DNA of 64,000 nt from Flavihumibacter sp. UBA7668 (GCF_002483205.1 NZ_DLHM01000004.1:1-64000), one strand, 5' to 3'; shown: positions 34,261 to 43,559, counted from the stretch's first letter. Translations and numbers: made by a program. The notes: generated by a model not told the origin, from the letters alone.

Positions 34261-34665
34261 ATGATACCATCTATCATTGGAATCAGCTCAGGAATTTTTC
34301 TGATCTTCCTTTTTCATTGGATGAAACAAGTTGACAAAAGCCTGTTATATGGCCTTATTCTTACAGGTATCGGATTTATCTATGTAGGTTTTACCTGGAC
34401 AAACCTGGAGGCACTTGTGATCTGCTGCATTCAGGCGGTGCTGTTTCTTCTGCTCGCCTGGGTGGGTATTAAAAAAAGTGGTTACCTGCTGGCGATGGGT
34501 TTTTTCCTGCATGGAACCTGGGATCTGCTTTTTGCACCGTTCGCGCCAACCCATCTGATTCCTCCTGGATACGACCTGTTTTGTCTGACGATAGATTTTA
34601 CCATGGGATTGTATCTGTTTTATTACGCCTTCCAAAATAACCGCCGTTTATCTGCCCTTAAATAA
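34261..34665 (+). CDS. DUF6010 family membrane protein
   Basis: 134 residues with four predicted membrane helices and a conserved-looking FFLHGTWDLLFAPFAPTHLIPPG segment, fitting the DUF6010 family of unknown function. It lies eight bases before the GlxA-type regulator and is probably co-transcribed with it. Confidence 0.7.
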   Translation: MIPSIIGISSGIFLIFLFHWMKQVDKSLLYGLILTGIGFIYVGFTWTNLEALVICCIQAVLFLLLAWVGIKKSGYLLAMGFFLHGTWDLLFAPFAPTHLIPPGYDLFCLTIDFTMGLYLFYYAFQNNRRLSALK

Positions 34666-34673
34666 ATAACAAC

Positions 34674-35588
34674 ATGCAAAAAATCGCTTTTATAATACCT
34701 CCAACTGTAGAATTGCTCGATCTGGCCGGCCCTGTACAGGTTTTTACAGAGGCTAAATTTTATGGATTTGAACTCGAGCTTGAATTTTATCAATACCAGG
34801 AGGCTCCGATTAGTACAGCCGGATTAGGTTTTGAAAACATGAAACACTTTAGTGAAGCAAAACTAAAAGAGGGTGATTTCATCTTTGTTCCTGGTATGGA
34901 TCATGGATATGTCAACAGCATTGCTTTCCGATCGGAACGATCCTTCTTTAACTGGTTGAGCGATTGCGCCAATAAGAACATTACTACCTGTTCCATTTGT
35001 ACCGGTGCCTTTGCCCTTGGGCATGCAGGATTGCTCAAGCATACAGAATGTACTACTCACTGGCGCAGGGTAAAAGAATTGCAGCAGCAATTTCCGGATG
35101 CCCGCGTGCTGGCAGATATTCTTTTTGTAAAAAGTAACAATGTTTACACAAGTGCTGGAATCAGTGCTGGTATTGATCTTGCGCTTGCGATACTGGAAGG
35201 CTTGAAAGGACCGCTCTTTACGCACAAAGTGGCCAGAGGATTGGTTGTGTATCACCGGCGAAGCGGTACGCACAAACAGCAGAGCATTTACCTGGATTAC
35301 CGAAATCATATCAATCCGCAGGTACATGAAGTACAGGATTATTTGATCGACAACCTTTCTAAAGAAAATGACATTGAAACCCTCGCTGAAATGGTGGGCA
35401 TGAGTGCCAGGAACCTGAGCCGGGTTTTTAAAGAGAAAACGGGTACTACCGTGCATGGATACCTTACGCTGTTGCGAAAAGAACTCGCCAGTACCATGCT
35501 CAATAACCCGGAATATACCTTCGATTATATAGCAATCAAATGCGGGTACAAAACCGCGAGACAGTTGCAGCGTATTTTAAAAAATTAA
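34674..35588 (+). CDS. GlxA family regulator (DJ-1/PfpI plus AraC HTH)
   Basis: 304 residues. The N-terminal DJ-1/PfpI-like domain (about 1-175) includes TTCSICTGAFALGHAGLL, with cysteines at the nucleophile elbow position. The C-terminal AraC-type domain (about 210-304) includes MSARNLSRVFKEKTGTTVHGYL and IAIKCGYKTARQLQRI. Such proteins sense small metabolites and activate neighbouring genes; the decayed quinone reductase directly downstream was probably one target. Confidence 0.87.
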   Translation: MQKIAFIIPPTVELLDLAGPVQVFTEAKFYGFELELEFYQYQEAPISTAGLGFENMKHFSEAKLKEGDFIFVPGMDHGYVNSIAFRSERSFFNWLSDCANKNITTCSICTGAFALGHAGLLKHTECTTHWRRVKELQQQFPDARVLADILFVKSNNVYTSAGISAGIDLALAILEGLKGPLFTHKVARGLVVYHRRSGTHKQQSIYLDYRNHINPQVHEVQDYLIDNLSKENDIETLAEMVGMSARNLSRVFKEKTGTTVHGYLTLLRKELASTMLNNPEYTFDYIAIKCGYKTARQLQRILKN

Positions 35589-35598
35589 ATCAACCACC

Positions 35599-35880
35599 AT
35601 GAAAGCGTCGAGTTTTAAAAAATATGGCGGTCCCGATGTGCTGCACACTCAAAGCTACCGCTGTAAACTCCGGTGATATCAAATTACGAAAAGCAGACCC
35701 CTTTGCAGTCCGCTTCTTTTTCGGTTTATTCAAACCCAAGCGACAAATTCTGGGCAGTGTATTTTTCGGAGAAAAGCGAAGTTGTCACCCTGACAAAAAA
35801 TATTGATTGTAGGTGCTTCCGGTGCTGTTGGTACAGCCGCGGTACAGTTAGCGAAATCAATGGGTGCTATGGTGTGGTTC
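35599..35880 (+). pseudogene. Decayed quinone oxidoreductase (MDR), paralogue of 26639
   Basis: The start MKASSFKKYGGPDVLH is in one frame. After a deletion the sequence ATAVNSGDIKLRKADPF and FFFGLFKPKRQILGSVF continues in another. After a second deletion VGASGAVGTAAVQLAKSMGA (the NADPH site) appears in a third. The order matches the intact gene at 26639. It begins ten bases after the GlxA-type regulator. Confidence 0.8.
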
Positions 35881-35888
35881 CGGCTTAA

Positions 35889-36006
35889 CCAGTTTCGGCA
35901 AGTCAATCACTGGTTTTGAGATGTGAGTGTTCGCTATGGTTTTTACAGCTGGTCAGAAGCCAGTCTGTTTAACTCAGCCGGACTGCCCGCATTCAATAAA
36001 AATTAA
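35889..36006 (+). pseudogene. C-terminal scrap of a sialate O-acetylesterase
   Basis: The fragment TSFGKSITGFEM ends at a stop. Nearby in another frame VRYGFYSW and EASLFNSAGLPAFNKN run to a stop at 36004-36006. The pattern VRY, about ten residues, then LFNSAGLPA is the typical end of sialate O-acetylesterases (VRYAW, LYN, GLPA). The location about 3 kb from the sialic-acid locus supports this. Most of the gene is gone. Confidence 0.55.
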
Positions 36007-36248
36007 GTTGGGATGCCTTTCCATGTGCTGGCAGAACAGGGAAAAGCGTAGGCTGTGCCTTAGCATAGAAAGAGCAGATTGAAGATAATAAGGAACCTCA
36101 AAGGAGTGAGTAAAGAGTGGGCAAAAGGAGGGGAAACCATGGTCCAAACTTTGTACGGAGCAAAACGTAGAATAACGGAGGATTACGGAGGATTACGAAG
36201 TTTTGGAAAGCAGAGAAATCTTATTTATATTAGAAAAAAACACTTTTT

Positions 36249-36809
36249 ATGGCCCGAATCAACAATTCTAATTTATTAGAAGGCGCCCAGGGTGCCATTG
36301 GTAAAAAACTGGTGGTTAAACGCATCAATGGAAAATCTTTTCTCTGTCAGTTCCCGAATATGAGTGATGTGCAATTCAATGAGAAACAAAAAAAATGCCA
36401 AAGCGTTTTCGCTCAGGCCGTTGCTTATGCGCAGGAAGTATTAGTTGATGCAGATAAAACACTGTTTTATAAGCAAATGAAACGCAATAAAAAAAATTTG
36501 AGAGAATCCAGTATTTATCATCTGGCTATACAGGATTACATAGGGAAAAACAGTAAAAAGCGCGCCAGACAGAAAACTATTCAAAAACTTAATTGGTACC
36601 AACAAACCTATTCATTGAGTAACCGTCAGCTGATTTCATTACAGCAATTACTGACAAAGAGAGAACTAACCAATTCCATCTACCAACAACTCAACCAGGT
36701 TTCGAAAGCGACTGCTACCCGCGATCTGCAAAACCTGGTGTATCAGGGAATCTTATCGATTCCAGCCAAAGGAGTCGGCGCCCGCTATGTATTGGTACAA
36801 GAGCAATAA
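36249..36809 (+). CDS. Conserved protein with C-terminal winged-helix-like domain
   Basis: 186 residues, no signal peptide. The N-terminal part (MARINNSNLLEGAQGAIGKK then FPNMSDVQFNEKQKK) is one I associate with small hypothetical proteins of Chitinophagaceae; I know of no function. The region from about 115 is basic and helical and ends in VSKATATRDLQNLVYQGIL and GVGARYVL, the recognition-helix and wing pattern seen in Fic-associated and DeoR-like winged helices. The protein is therefore probably DNA binding. An array of six perfect 9-mers at 21-bp spacing begins 33 bases after its stop and is a natural target candidate. Confidence 0.65.
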   Translation: MARINNSNLLEGAQGAIGKKLVVKRINGKSFLCQFPNMSDVQFNEKQKKCQSVFAQAVAYAQEVLVDADKTLFYKQMKRNKKNLRESSIYHLAIQDYIGKNSKKRARQKTIQKLNWYQQTYSLSNRQLISLQQLLTKRELTNSIYQQLNQVSKATATRDLQNLVYQGILSIPAKGVGARYVLVQEQ

Positions 36810-36842
36810 CAATAATAATCCGATGGAGTGCTCTTTAATAGA

Positions 36843-36956
36843 ATTGGCTCATCAGATTCGTGAATTGGCTCAAAATACAATCAAATTGGCTCATTTTAGC
36901 CGCTAATTGGCTCATAAATACTTTCTATTGGCTCAAATATGCGGCTAATTGGCTCA
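36843..36956. repeat. Six ATTGGCTCA boxes at exact 21-bp spacing
   Basis: ATTGGCTCA occurs without a mismatch at 36843, 36864, 36885, 36906, 36927 and 36948. The 12-base spacers differ from each other. Twenty-one bases are two turns of B-DNA, so all boxes face the same side. The array lies between the winged-helix gene and the aldehyde dehydrogenase start at 37004. The frame across it contains stops, so it is not coding. Confidence 0.9.
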
Positions 36957-37003
36957 TTCTGGATTTGTAACAGCCTACTTAAATAGTTCACTTAATTTTA
37001 AGT

Positions 37004-38332
37004 ATGTCCAATTACAAAAACCATACACCGGAAGAAGTTCAACTAAAAATAGAACAAAGCCAGGAAGCCTGGAAAAAATGGCGACTAACTGATATAGCTA
37101 TACGCAGCAGCCTGCTGCTTAAATTGGCCGCTGTATTAAGAAGCCGTCAACAACCGCTCGCTGCGTTGATGGCCGATGAAATGGGTAAACCCATTAAACA
37201 GGGAATAGCCGAAGTGGAAAAATGCGCCCGCTGTTGCGAATATTATGCCGAACATGCAGCCGCTTATCTGGAAGATCAAATCATTCGCACCGAAGCATCC
37301 AAATCCTATATCAGCTTCCAGCCACTCGGTATCATCCTGGCCATCATGCCCTGGAATTTTCCCCTCTGGCAGGTTATCCGGTTTCTGGCACCTGCGCTGG
37401 CCGTCGGTAACGCTGCCCTGCTTAAACATGCTTCCAATGTGCCGGGTTCCGCCATGGCAATTGAAGAGATGATTCTTGAAGCGGGATTTCCACCCCTTCT
37501 TTTTCAAACCCTGCTGATCAGCAGTAAAGATGTTGCGTTGGTGCTGGAACATCCGCATATCAAAGCTGCCACCCTCACCGGAAGTACACCCGCCGGTAAA
37601 CAGGTGGCTGCCAAAGCAGGGGCGCTGCTGAAAAAAGTGGTGCTTGAACTGGGCGGCAGTGATCCCTATATCATTTTAAAAGATGCTGATTTGGAACTGG
37701 CTGCAGAAGCCTGTGTTAGCAGCCGGCTCATCAACAGCGGACAATCCTGCATTGCCGCCAAACGCTTTATTGTGGAAGCGGAAATAGAAGAGGCCTTTAC
37801 TCAACACTTTCTTGAAAAAATGAAAGCCAAAACTATGGGCGATCCACATGACCCCGGAACAGACATCGGTCCGCTGGCTCGCGCTGATTTGAGAGACGAG
37901 TTGCATGAACAGGTGCGCACTTCAATTGAAAAAGGCGCCATCTGCCTGCTTGGAGGCATCATTCCACCGGGAAATCATGCTTTCTTTCCACCAACCCTGT
38001 TAACGAACGTGCAACCGGGCATGCCGGCGTATGAAGAAGAGCTTTTCGGGCCTGTTGCTGCCTTCATCACCGCAAAGGATGAAGCTGATGCCATCCGGAT
38101 CGCCAATGATACCAGTTTTGGATTGGGATCGGCTGTGTTCACCAGTGATCTCGCCAAAGGAGAAGACATCGCCCGTAACCAGCTGGAAGCGGGTGCCAGT
38201 TTTGTGAACAGCCTGGTACAGTCTGATCCGCGGCTTCCTTTCGGTGGTATCAATCAATCGGGCTTCGGCCGGGAACTTGGCCTTTTCGGCATCCGTGAAT
38301 TTGTCAATATCAAAACAATTTCCATTAGATAA
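37004..38332 (+). CDS. Aldehyde dehydrogenase (succinate-semialdehyde dehydrogenase-like)
   Basis: 442 residues of the NAD(P)-dependent aldehyde dehydrogenase superfamily. MPWNFPLWQVIRFLAPAL near residue 115 binds the cofactor, the general base glutamate is in LELGGSDPYI (about 215) and the catalytic cysteine in SGQSCIAAKRF (about 249). EELFGPVAAF near 346 is also conserved. It is slightly short, like the YneI/Sad branch. Its substrate cannot be read from sequence. It is followed after 38 bases by a LacI regulator and preceded by the 21-bp array, either of which may control it. Confidence 0.87.
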   Translation: MSNYKNHTPEEVQLKIEQSQEAWKKWRLTDIAIRSSLLLKLAAVLRSRQQPLAALMADEMGKPIKQGIAEVEKCARCCEYYAEHAAAYLEDQIIRTEASKSYISFQPLGIILAIMPWNFPLWQVIRFLAPALAVGNAALLKHASNVPGSAMAIEEMILEAGFPPLLFQTLLISSKDVALVLEHPHIKAATLTGSTPAGKQVAAKAGALLKKVVLELGGSDPYIILKDADLELAAEACVSSRLINSGQSCIAAKRFIVEAEIEEAFTQHFLEKMKAKTMGDPHDPGTDIGPLARADLRDELHEQVRTSIEKGAICLLGGIIPPGNHAFFPPTLLTNVQPGMPAYEEELFGPVAAFITAKDEADAIRIANDTSFGLGSAVFTSDLAKGEDIARNQLEAGASFVNSLVQSDPRLPFGGINQSGFGRELGLFGIREFVNIKTISIR

Positions 38333-38370
38333 GGTCTTATTTTCCCTTTCTTTGTAAGGCAACCCAACCC

Positions 38371-39414
38371 ATGGCAGAAGACAAAGAAATTACGATTTAT
38401 GATATCGCGAAACACCTGAATCTTTCCGCTGCAACCGTCAGCAGGGGATTGAAGGGGAGTCCGCTTATAAATAAGCATACCCGCAAAAAAATCAATGAAG
38501 CAGCCAAGGAACTGGGCTATCGTTCCAACAGCTTTGCCAGTAATTTAAGAAGCAAACAAAGTCATACACTGGGTGTGCTGACACCAAGACTCAACAGTCA
38601 TTTTGTATCTGCCGCCCTGGCCGGTATGGAAGATGTAGCCAGCAGGGAAGGGTACCGGCTCATCATTACACAATCGCTCGAAGATGTGGAGAAGGAAAAA
38701 ATCAATGTGCAGAGTATGTTTAATAACCGGGTAGACGGACTCCTGGTTTCACTGGCTGCCAACACCGAAAACCTCGACCATTTTGAGCCTTTTTTCAATC
38801 GGAAAATTCCGGTTGTTTTTTTTGACCGGGTGGTGCCTCATCCCGATAGTACTTCGGTTGTAATTGATAATTATACGGCTGCTTATAATATTACCCAACA
38901 CCTGATTGAACAGGGCTGCACAAAAATCCTGCACCTCGGTGGCAACCTGCTGCGGAATGTGTACAGCGATCGGCTCAAAGGGTTTAAACAGGCCCTCAAA
39001 GAACATGACCTGCCCTTACCTGCAAAATTTCATCAGATCAGTAATCTTTCCAGTGAAGCAGGTACCCAGGCTGCTGACTGGATCCTTTCCCTGCCGGCAG
39101 ACAAACGCCCCGATGCCGTATTTTCTGCCAATGATACAGCCGCCGTTTTTTGCATGCTTCGTTTAAAAGCAGCAGGTATAAAAATTCCGGATGATATCGC
39201 TTTTGCCGGTTTCAACAATGATCCGATCAGCGTGGTGATTGAACCCAACCTGACCACGGTTGATTATTCCGGCTATAATATCGGTCAGACAGCAGCAAAA
39301 AACCTGATCAATCACCTTAAGGGCTCCATCGATATTTATATGACCGATATCATCTCGCTTCGCTCCGATCTGATCATCCGAGGCTCCTCTCTCCGCAGAT
39401 CAACCGACGGGTAA
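38371..39414 (+). CDS. LacI family transcriptional regulator
   Basis: 347 residues: N-terminal LacI helix-turn-helix (ITIYDIAKHLNLSAATVSRGLKG, about 7-29) with hinge helix, then a periplasmic-binding-protein-like sensor (about 65-340) including FFDRVVPHPDSTSVVIDN and VFSANDTAAVFCMLRLKAAG. Its 3' end overlaps that of the convergent lyase gene by 15 bases, with a hairpin in the overlap. It may sense a sugar from the neighbouring sialic-acid locus or regulate the aldehyde dehydrogenase. Confidence 0.88.
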   Translation: MAEDKEITIYDIAKHLNLSAATVSRGLKGSPLINKHTRKKINEAAKELGYRSNSFASNLRSKQSHTLGVLTPRLNSHFVSAALAGMEDVASREGYRLIITQSLEDVEKEKINVQSMFNNRVDGLLVSLAANTENLDHFEPFFNRKIPVVFFDRVVPHPDSTSVVIDNYTAAYNITQHLIEQGCTKILHLGGNLLRNVYSDRLKGFKQALKEHDLPLPAKFHQISNLSSEAGTQAADWILSLPADKRPDAVFSANDTAAVFCMLRLKAAGIKIPDDIAFAGFNNDPISVVIEPNLTTVDYSGYNIGQTAAKNLINHLKGSIDIYMTDIISLRSDLIIRGSSLRRSTDG

Positions 39415-40332
39415 CGTCGGGTGCAATTCCTCCAGTCGTTTAAAGAAGCCGATGGAAGCCAATGCAGAATGGAGTTGGCTGATCTGAGTGGTGGTAAGAG
39501 GGGTTAAGGGTAAGCGGCAATCGCCCAGTTCCTCCCCCAATAATAACATGATGGCACGCTGCGCCGGTATGGATGGATATTTCGTAAAACAACGAATCAT
39601 TTCAACTGCCTGCAATTGCCAGAATTGTGCTTTCTCCAATTCACCTGCTTCAAAATACTGCATAACTTTCTGATAAATTGGTGCGGCAAAAGTATAAGTA
39701 CTACCGATTGCTCCTTTTGCACCAACTGCCAATGCAGGCAGCAATAATTCATCGTATCCGAACAGGATATCGTACTTCCCATTTTTATAGTTCAGGCAGG
39801 CCTGGTATTCATGAATCGTGGAGGCCGTGTATTTGATTCCGGCCAGATTGGGGATGGTGGTTTCCGCACGTTCCAGAAACTCAATCATATCAATGGAGAT
39901 ACCTGTCAATACCGGAATATGGTAATAATAAAAGGGTAGGGAAGGCGCTGCTGAAGCGATTGCAGCCATACAGGAAACCAGGTTCTCTACTCCGGTTGGT
40001 TTAAAATAAAAAGCAGCAACTGATGAGATCGCATCCGCACCAATAGATACCGCATGTTTCGCCAGCTCCTGCGCTTCAGCAATGGACGAATGTCCAACAT
40101 GCACAAATACCAATACCCGTTTTTGAACGGCATTAATATAGGCTTCCGCAACCTGCTTTCTTTCCGCTATGGTTAGATTGGGGCCTTCCCCATTGGTACC
40201 ACAAACATAAATTCCTTTCACACCATCTCTGATCAGATTCTCCACCAGCCTGGGGATAATGGTTAAATTAACAGACCCGTCAACATTATAACCACAAAAA
40301 GTGGCTGCAATTAATCCTTCAACTTTTTGCAT
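39400..40332 (-). CDS. N-acetylneuraminate lyase-like aldolase (DapA/NanA family)
   Basis: 310 residues of the class I aldolase family that includes NanA and DapA. CGTNGEGPNLTIAERKQVAE near residue 43 is the substrate-binding loop, YYHIPVLTGI near 136 includes the catalytic tyrosine, and GIKYTAS near 164 includes the Schiff-base lysine. Its place as last gene of a SusCD-sialidase operon makes cleavage of sialic acid to ManNAc and pyruvate the most likely reaction. The gap to the upstream sialidase is eight bases. Confidence 0.88.
   Translation of the reverse strand: MQKVEGLIAATFCGYNVDGSVNLTIIPRLVENLIRDGVKGIYVCGTNGEGPNLTIAERKQVAEAYINAVQKRVLVFVHVGHSSIAEAQELAKHAVSIGADAISSVAAFYFKPTGVENLVSCMAAIASAAPSLPFYYYHIPVLTGISIDMIEFLERAETTIPNLAGIKYTASTIHEYQACLNYKNGKYDILFGYDELLLPALAVGAKGAIGSTYTFAAPIYQKVMQYFEAGELEKAQFWQLQAVEMIRCFTKYPSIPAQRAIMLLLGEELGDCRLPLTPLTTTQISQLHSALASIGFFKRLEELHPTLPVG
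39404..39420. terminator. Hairpin in the overlapping 3' ends of lacI-type and lyase genes
   Basis: CCGACG (39404-39409) and CGTCGG (39415-39420) pair around a five-base loop that contains the LacI-type stop codon. It belongs to the ACCCGACGGGT-like palindrome family. No long T run follows on either strand, so terminator strength is uncertain. Confidence 0.45.
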
Positions 40333-40340
40333 ACGCTATT

Positions 40341-42026
40341 TTATTCAATGATTTCTGTAATGGGTATTTGCTGAAACACCAGCTGAGCCTGGCTGCTTTC
40401 ATACAGCAGGCCGATTGTATTGGTATCCACTGAGCTTATGCTCGAATACCCTCTTCCACTTAATTCATCCAGTAAGATATGTTTGGAAACCGGCCAGGTT
40501 TTGCCATCATCATAACTAACCTGCAATGTTATATGATCGCGTTTGGTATAGGAATGCGGATTCAGAAATAACAATACTGATTTTTCCTTTCCTGCAACCA
40601 TATACCGATGTTTATACAGACTGGCCATACAAACCGGCTCAATCAATGCTTTTCTGGAAGTTTCATGTTCCTTCCAGCTTTTGCCCAGGTCTTTTGTTAT
40701 TGCAACCGATCGGCCATTGCCGGCACCAATCAGTCCCTTGTTGGAATTGGTTCGCATATTCAGCATGATGGAGCCATCTGATAATTCCACCGCCATACAT
40801 TCTGTGGTTGATTCCTCTAAAGCCGGATTACTGGTGATCCAGCTTTTTCCGCCATCCCTGCTATAGGTAATATTGGAGAATGCTTTGCCCGTTGCATCCC
40901 GGCCCTGTGTAGGAAATACAAGGGTGCCGTCTTTTAATACTATTCCACTGCCCGGAGCAGGTGCCCATAGCCACCAGTCGGGCCGCTTACATTGAGCAGT
41001 CAGGTTAATCGGCTCCGACCAGGTTTTACCATGATCGGTACTTTTGGTTAGTAAAAACTGTGCTGTTTCCTTTGGTGAAAATCCGGGTTGGGAGCCTTTT
41101 GCCTTCCATTGGTGATTCCAGTTTTTACTGGTATCAGTTAAGCCTTCTGTCCATTTTCCATCAGCATCCAGTACTCCGTACATCCATAAGCCGGCAACAA
41201 AGATGGTACCTGTTTTAGGGTCCACCAGTATACAGGGATCTGATATGCCATTGAATTTTTCCGGTAAATTTCCCCAGCTTCCTTTATCCATGATTACCTG
41301 AAACGGCTGCCAGGTAGCGCCTTTATCTGTACTGCGATTTAAACCTATATCGATATCACCCTGCAGATCACGCGCAGATTCATAGCGTGCATCATAGATT
41401 ACCAGCAAATCGCCGTTTTTTGCAGTTGCCATTCCGGGTATGCGCGAAGTATGCACATTGTCCTGCAACAACTGTCTAACTGCACTGCCTACCCGAAAAA
41501 CGGCAGATTCACTTTTAGGTATGGTAAGAACCTGCTTATTGACGCGCATACTGCCTGCCTGCAGGCCGATTTTATTTTGTAGAGGGATATCAGGCGCTAT
41601 ACTCACTGCCACCCAGATATAATTTCGACCTGTATTCAATCGCAGATTTCCTGACAGCATCAATTGCTCTTTTTGCAAAGGCGATGTATGCAGGGCAAAT
41701 AATGCGGTGGTATTTTTTTTCTCCGCAGCTGCATAAACTGAATCAGCATTGCTTGAAAATACCCGAACCCCTTTAATATCGTTCAGGCGGGTAGTTCCTT
41801 TAAACTGCAGACTGATTTCCTGCAACCAGGCAGTTGTAGCAGCTTCCGGAACATGCAGTTCCAGTCTTAACAGGGTAGTGGCTTCCAGTTCTTTGAGTAT
41901 AGGTACCTGAAAACTTTTGGCAGACAATTCGATTTTCTGTGCTAATCCGGTTTGAAAACTGAAAATCAGTACCGCAATCCACGCAAAATTTACTGTCTTT
42001 ATTCTTGAATTGGACTTAACCATCAA
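40341..42026 (-). CDS. Exo-alpha-sialidase, two-domain secreted form
   Basis: 561 residues with a signal peptide (VNFAWIAVLIFSFQTGLAQ) and a beta-sandwich N-terminal domain (about 30-190). The six-bladed sialidase domain starts at TSRIPGMATAKNGDLLVIYDAR. Asp boxes include RSTDKGATW, KSTDHGKTW, YSRDGGKSW, ITKDLGKSW and VSYDDGKTW. TECMAVELSDGSIMLNMRTN carries the active-site glutamate and an arginine, and GYSSISSV near 534 carries the catalytic tyrosine. It releases terminal sialic acid from glycoconjugates. It resembles NanH-type sialidases of Bacteroidota and lies 18 bases after the PKD protein gene. Confidence 0.93.
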   Translation of the reverse strand: MMVKSNSRIKTVNFAWIAVLIFSFQTGLAQKIELSAKSFQVPILKELEATTLLRLELHVPEAATTAWLQEISLQFKGTTRLNDIKGVRVFSSNADSVYAAAEKKNTTALFALHTSPLQKEQLMLSGNLRLNTGRNYIWVAVSIAPDIPLQNKIGLQAGSMRVNKQVLTIPKSESAVFRVGSAVRQLLQDNVHTSRIPGMATAKNGDLLVIYDARYESARDLQGDIDIGLNRSTDKGATWQPFQVIMDKGSWGNLPEKFNGISDPCILVDPKTGTIFVAGLWMYGVLDADGKWTEGLTDTSKNWNHQWKAKGSQPGFSPKETAQFLLTKSTDHGKTWSEPINLTAQCKRPDWWLWAPAPGSGIVLKDGTLVFPTQGRDATGKAFSNITYSRDGGKSWITSNPALEESTTECMAVELSDGSIMLNMRTNSNKGLIGAGNGRSVAITKDLGKSWKEHETSRKALIEPVCMASLYKHRYMVAGKEKSVLLFLNPHSYTKRDHITLQVSYDDGKTWPVSKHILLDELSGRGYSSISSVDTNTIGLLYESSQAQLVFQQIPITEIIE

Positions 42027-42044
42027 TCGTATTTTTTTGATTTA

Positions 42045-43541
42045 TTAAAGTGCAATCAATTCCTGAATCTCCACTTCACTTAATGCTTTTCGGTAGATCA
42101 TGAAATCATCCAGTTGTCCGGTGAAAAAATTATTAAAACTGGTGGCACCTTCCTGCATCGCAATTTTGAATGCCTGGTTGCCGGTTACATTCCGGATATT
42201 TGGTGTCGTCATTTCTTTCACTTTGGTTCCATTCACATACACCATCATTTTTGTTCCGGATCGTACGCAGGTGAAATGAATCCACTGATCGGTATTCAGT
42301 TTTCCTTCATTGCCCATATTCAGAATGCTGCCACCACCGGGTGCTTCTGTATTGAAACGTAACTGACGGTCAGTGCTGTTATCGCCCATGCGCAACCAGG
42401 ACTGATTATCATTGCTTCCATTCTTTCCACTTTCCTGCCATACCATCATTCGGGATGAACTGCTTGCTTTCAGCCAGCCGGTTACGGAGAAGTCGCCTGT
42501 GCCAAGGTTAAGAATGGTCTGACTTTGCACTGCTACACCGGATGCTCCGTCAAAGCTTGCCGCAAAGCCGGTTTTATTGTTCCGATCTGTTCCGGTAAAT
42601 GCAGGTGTACCAGTTAGAATAACCGGAATAGCATCGGGGCCGGCATCCACTGCTGATCCATCAAAGGGGAAATAGGCAGCCAGCTGATCTCCGGGAACCA
42701 CCAGAATATACTGTTCTTCCACTTTATCTGAGGAGTTCTCTGTGTTGGAAACTGTGAGGCTAACTTTATACCGTCCGGGTACAGCATAACTCACCACCGG
42801 ATTGGCATCTGATGAAGTAGCCGGATTTCCGCCCTCAAATGTCCAGGCACGGGTTTGCACATTGCCCAGGGATTGATCTTCAAATGTTATCGAACCTCCC
42901 GTATAAGTGGAATGGGCAGCAGCAGCAAAACCTGCCGATACAAAAGACGGATCAATTACTTCCACCATTTCTGCAACTGTTTTTTCACCTTCAAATTCAG
43001 GATTTGAAGCTTTCAGTTTTACCGTATAAATTCCAGGTTCATCAAATTGTATCAATGGATTTTGTTCGGTTGATGTATAAAGAGCACCCTGTGTTTCATG
43101 AATGAATTCCCATTGCCAGCTCTCCGGAATACCGGTTGTGAGATCTGTGAACTGAACTGATTCTCCCTGCTGAATAATGGTTTTATCTGCTGAAAAGTTG
43201 GCACTGATCTGATTGTATCCAACCGTAACAAATCCGTCTTTGGTAATGGAATTGGATTCATTTTGATTACTTACTTCTAGTGTTACTTTATAGGTACCCG
43301 GACTCGTATACGTTACCGTTGGAGAGGAGAGTTCCGAGCTGGCAGGGGTGCCGCCTTCAAATGTCCATTTCCATCGCGATGCCTGTCCCGTGCTGATATC
43401 GCGAAAGCTGATGCTGTCGCCGGCCAGGATCTCAAACTGATCTCCTTCAATTGCAGCTACCAGCGGTACCTGTTCATTATCCTTTTTACAGGCGACCAGC
43501 AAAACAATCATTGCCAGCACCGTGCATATCCATTGTTTCAT
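42045..43541 (-). CDS. PKD and LamG domain surface lipoprotein
   Basis: 498 residues. Lipoprotein signal with LLVAC (Cys at about 18). Three PKD domains (about 28-108, 112-195, 200-285) repeat the patterns WKWTFEGGTPASS, WQWEF and RAWTFEGGNPATS. A C-terminal LamG/concanavalin-like domain (about 290-498) ends in LDDFMIYRKALSEVEIQELIAL. In a SusCD operon such a protein is usually a surface glycan-binding protein that holds the sialylated substrate near the sialidases. No catalytic motif is seen. Confidence 0.85.
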   Translation of the reverse strand: MKQWICTVLAMIVLLVACKKDNEQVPLVAAIEGDQFEILAGDSISFRDISTGQASRWKWTFEGGTPASSELSSPTVTYTSPGTYKVTLEVSNQNESNSITKDGFVTVGYNQISANFSADKTIIQQGESVQFTDLTTGIPESWQWEFIHETQGALYTSTEQNPLIQFDEPGIYTVKLKASNPEFEGEKTVAEMVEVIDPSFVSAGFAAAAHSTYTGGSITFEDQSLGNVQTRAWTFEGGNPATSSDANPVVSYAVPGRYKVSLTVSNTENSSDKVEEQYILVVPGDQLAAYFPFDGSAVDAGPDAIPVILTGTPAFTGTDRNNKTGFAASFDGASGVAVQSQTILNLGTGDFSVTGWLKASSSSRMMVWQESGKNGSNDNQSWLRMGDNSTDRQLRFNTEAPGGGSILNMGNEGKLNTDQWIHFTCVRSGTKMMVYVNGTKVKEMTTPNIRNVTGNQAFKIAMQEGATSFNNFFTGQLDDFMIYRKALSEVEIQELIAL

Positions 43542-43559
43542 ATAATCAGTTGTTGTAGG

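Noticed and set aside
35624..35888. Two short overlapping frames as genes
   Set aside because: They are pieces of one decayed quinone reductase in different frames.
36079..36279. A 66-residue plus-strand frame
   Set aside because: It overlaps the better supported gene at 36249 and has no recognisable features.
36843..36956. The 21-bp-spaced array as a CRISPR
   Set aside because: The repeated part is nine bases and the spacers twelve, far below CRISPR dimensions, and no cas genes are near.
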